Assembly: GCA_964453155.1 (NCBI GenBank)
Contig: CAYVQU010000252.1
Span: 1 to 6,299, forward strand
DNA from: CAYVQU01 sp964453155
Lineage (GTDB): Bacteria > Chloroflexota > Anaerolineae > Anaerolineales > UBA11858
Reading direction: 5' to 3'
Length of the DNA stretch: 6,299 bases
This document shows, in pieces, positions 5,289 to 6,299 of this stretch; within the stretch, counting starts at the first letter, position 1, and each line of letters opens with the position of its first letter. Below the pieces are notes generated by a model, which did not search any database, was not told the DNA's origin, and saw nothing but the letters and a program-made list of their open reading frames with translations. The translations under genes and the position numbers were made by a program.

Positions 5289-5460
5289 TACTACAGTGGT
5301 AGTTACGATCTAGGATTCATTTTTTAAACATAAATATGGTTTGCAAATAGAATTTCGGTGTCAAAATTGCATTTTCAAAACAGAAATCCATTGTTTTGGC
5401 CGGTAAAATTCTGAGTTTTCTTGACCAACTCGCAGATTTTGGATAATTACCACTGTAGTA
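5289..5460. mobile_element. 172-bp MITE-like element with 17-bp terminal inverted repeats
   Basis: TACTACAGTGGTAGTTA (5289-5305) is the reverse complement of TAATTACCACTGTAGTA (5444-5460) except for one G/T position. The element is flanked on both sides by TAAAT (5284-5288 and 5461-5465), which looks like a 5-bp target-site duplication. The interior is AT-rich with no coding capacity, so it would need a transposase supplied in trans. If TA is counted as the target duplication, the ends become CTACAGTGGTA, a form that would suit the IS630/Tc1-mariner group; which family mobilised it cannot be decided here. It sits between the cassette 3 left edge and the gene start. Confidence 0.72.
5421..5447 (+). 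promoter_or_regulatory. Possible outward promoter at the right end of the MITE
   Basis: TTGACC (5421-5426, five of six for -35) is followed after 15 bp by GATAAT (5442-5447, five of six for -10) overlapping the right terminal repeat. The spacing is short of the 17-bp optimum. A second AT-rich -10-like TATAAA is created at the element-flank junction (5459-5464) but lacks a good -35. Either would transcribe the gene starting at 5494. Confidence 0.3.
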
Positions 5461-5493
5461 TAAATATCCCTTGCTTGAAAATTGAGAAGTAGC

Positions 5494-6225
5494 ATGACAA
5501 ATATTCCCAAACATATACAGATAATGGTTAGAGAAGCAGATCAGGCACCTAGAAAAATAATGGATCTCTGTTGTCAACATTTAGTAGAGCCAGATATTTC
5601 TATTCTGCAAGAAATTAGTGTTCTTTTGGGAATAATGTCTCATACATTGCGCTCTTCGTTGAATAATATGATTTGGGATTTTGCAGGAAAAGGTTTGACA
5701 TCTGTTTTGTCAAATGATGAGTTTGAAAGAATAAAATGGAGTCATGATTTTCCGATTGAAAATGATAAATTAAGTTTTGAAAATTCAAGAGTAAGAATTC
5801 TTCGACATCTTAAAGAATATTTTCCCCCGATTTATGATTATATTGAATCTTGCCAACCATATCACAATGAGTTTTCAATTCTTTGGACAATAAAACTGTT
5901 AAGTAACGATACTACTCATACTACTCCAGTTGAAGTAATCCAACCAAATATAACTAGTGTTGCCTTAAGTAACGGGGGAGCTCCACGAGTAATTGGTGAC
6001 AAAGTTGTTGTTCCATTTGATAGAAGAAATCCAACAATATATCAATTACCATGTTTCATTGAAGTATTTGATATGTTTGTTTCGAATGAAGGAAAATGGA
6101 TAATCTATATGATTGGAATCGATCAAGACCCAAAATATTCTGTTACTGGTTTTATCAGTAATGCGAGCGTAGTTGTAGGGAATGTCATTGCTGGTTTTTA
6201 TAGTATTGTTGAAGCGCTATTATGA
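5494..6225 (+). CDS. Hypothetical protein of cassette 3
   Basis: A 243-residue protein that I cannot name. ATG 5494 is preferred to the in-frame TTG 5482 because GAGAAG (5484-5489) lies just before it. The N-terminal half is probably helical: a VLLGIMSHTLRSSLNNMIWDFA segment (about residues 43-64), then FPIEND (87-92), LKEYFPPI (106-113) and an ILWTIKLLSNDTTHT region (129-143). This order distantly recalls a recurrent hypothetical family with LRSALDHLVW, FPI and an N-x-D-K-H-R motif, but the last motif is changed to NDTTHT, so the link is weak. The C-terminal half is richer in beta-forming residues and ends with a mildly hydrophobic stretch (VVVGNVIAGFYSIVEALL) that is probably not a membrane anchor. 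Its AT-rich codon use differs from the gene in cassette 2, in keeping with a separate origin. Confidence 0.8.
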   Translation: MTNIPKHIQIMVREADQAPRKIMDLCCQHLVEPDISILQEISVLLGIMSHTLRSSLNNMIWDFAGKGLTSVLSNDEFERIKWSHDFPIENDKLSFENSRVRILRHLKEYFPPIYDYIESCQPYHNEFSILWTIKLLSNDTTHTTPVEVIQPNITSVALSNGGAPRVIGDKVVVPFDRRNPTIYQLPCFIEVFDMFVSNEGKWIIYMIGIDQDPKYSVTGFISNASVVVGNVIAGFYSIVEALL

Positions 6226-6240
6226 TGATAACTTGATTCG

Positions 6241-6299
6241 GCTGGCTACCGATAAATGCAGTTGTCAAGGGAGAAAAAAAGAATAGAGAAAAAGACACC
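6241..6299 (+). other. attC: Start of attC3 (left half only)
   Basis: GCTGGCTACC (6241-6250) complements the left end of cassette 3 in nine of ten positions and lies 16 bp after the stop of the cassette 3 gene, where an attC is expected. With the 8-nt spacer seen in attC1 and attC2 (here 6251-6258), the L'' arm would begin at 6259 with CAGTTGTC. The right half lies beyond the window, so the call is predictive. The R'' ends ACC where AAC is expected. Confidence 0.55.

Larger units (their letters stand above)
5275..6299 (+). mobile_element. Gene cassette 3 (partial; runs past the window end)
   Basis: Starts at T5275 within GTTAGCCAGC (5274-5283). The reverse complement expected at the opening of its attC is GCTGGCTAAC; the sequence at 6241-6250 is GCTGGCTACC, a 9/10 match just after the single gene. 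The cassette therefore spans at least 1025 bp and ends beyond the window. It is distinctly AT-rich compared with cassette 2 and contains a MITE-like insertion in its leader. Confidence 0.75.

Overview
The window carries the integrase end of an integron and the first cassettes of its array. On the minus strand (799-1761) there is a complete integron-type tyrosine recombinase, IntI. To its right, all genes read on the plus strand, away from intI: a small conserved hypothetical protein, then three gene cassettes that can be delimited base by base. Base composition is moderate (mid-40s % GC by eye). The last cassette gene and the DNA around it are clearly more AT-rich than the rest, as expected of an array assembled from different sources. 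The host cannot be fixed from this window. The 1836-2177 protein and the PRiA4-like protein recall genes from environmental Chloroflexota or Deltaproteobacteria-like genomes, but that is an impression and not evidence.

Layout. Positions 1-195 are an open frame that may be the C-terminal end of a membrane protein. Positions 196-798 hold no convincing gene, only scattered inverted repeats. IntI occupies 799-1761 (minus). The divergent gap 1762-1835 contains a near-consensus sigma70 promoter pointing right. A 113-residue conserved hypothetical protein lies at 1836-2177. The AT-rich segment 2178-2275 looks like attI: a second promoter, an 8-bp palindrome over that promoter, repeated TAGATA motifs, and the core site GTTAGCA at 2269. 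Cassette 1 (2270-3571) carries a two-domain GNAT acetyltransferase and ends in attC1. Cassette 2 (3572-5274) carries a 474-residue protein with a winged-helix-like N-terminus, a plasmid pRiA4b ORF-3-like domain and a Cys/His zinc-binding tail, and ends in attC2. Cassette 3 (5275 to past the window end) has a 172-bp MITE-like insertion in its leader, an unrecognised 243-residue protein, and the start of its attC at 6241.

The boundaries rest on a strong internal consistency. In each cassette the first ten bases counted from the crossover G (GTTAGCACGC, GTTGGGTTGC, GTTAGCCAGC) are the reverse complement of the ten bases that open that same cassette's attC, at 10/10, 10/10 and 9/10 matches. This is what G^TT recombination of folded attC sites predicts. 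attC1 and attC2 also share the same geometry (8-nt unpaired spacers on both sides) and an identical 12-base block at the same depth in the site, so they belong to one attC family, as in sedentary chromosomal integrons.

Working model (inference): IntI inserts cassettes at G2269^T2270. Transcription reaches the first cassette from a promoter within attI and possibly also from the promoter next to intI that reads through the small ORF. The MITE in cassette 3 may give that gene its own promoter. The points most worth follow-up are the attI placed about 500 bp from intI behind a resident gene, the promoter-operator arrangement in attI, and the MITE with matching 5-bp flanks inside a cassette.
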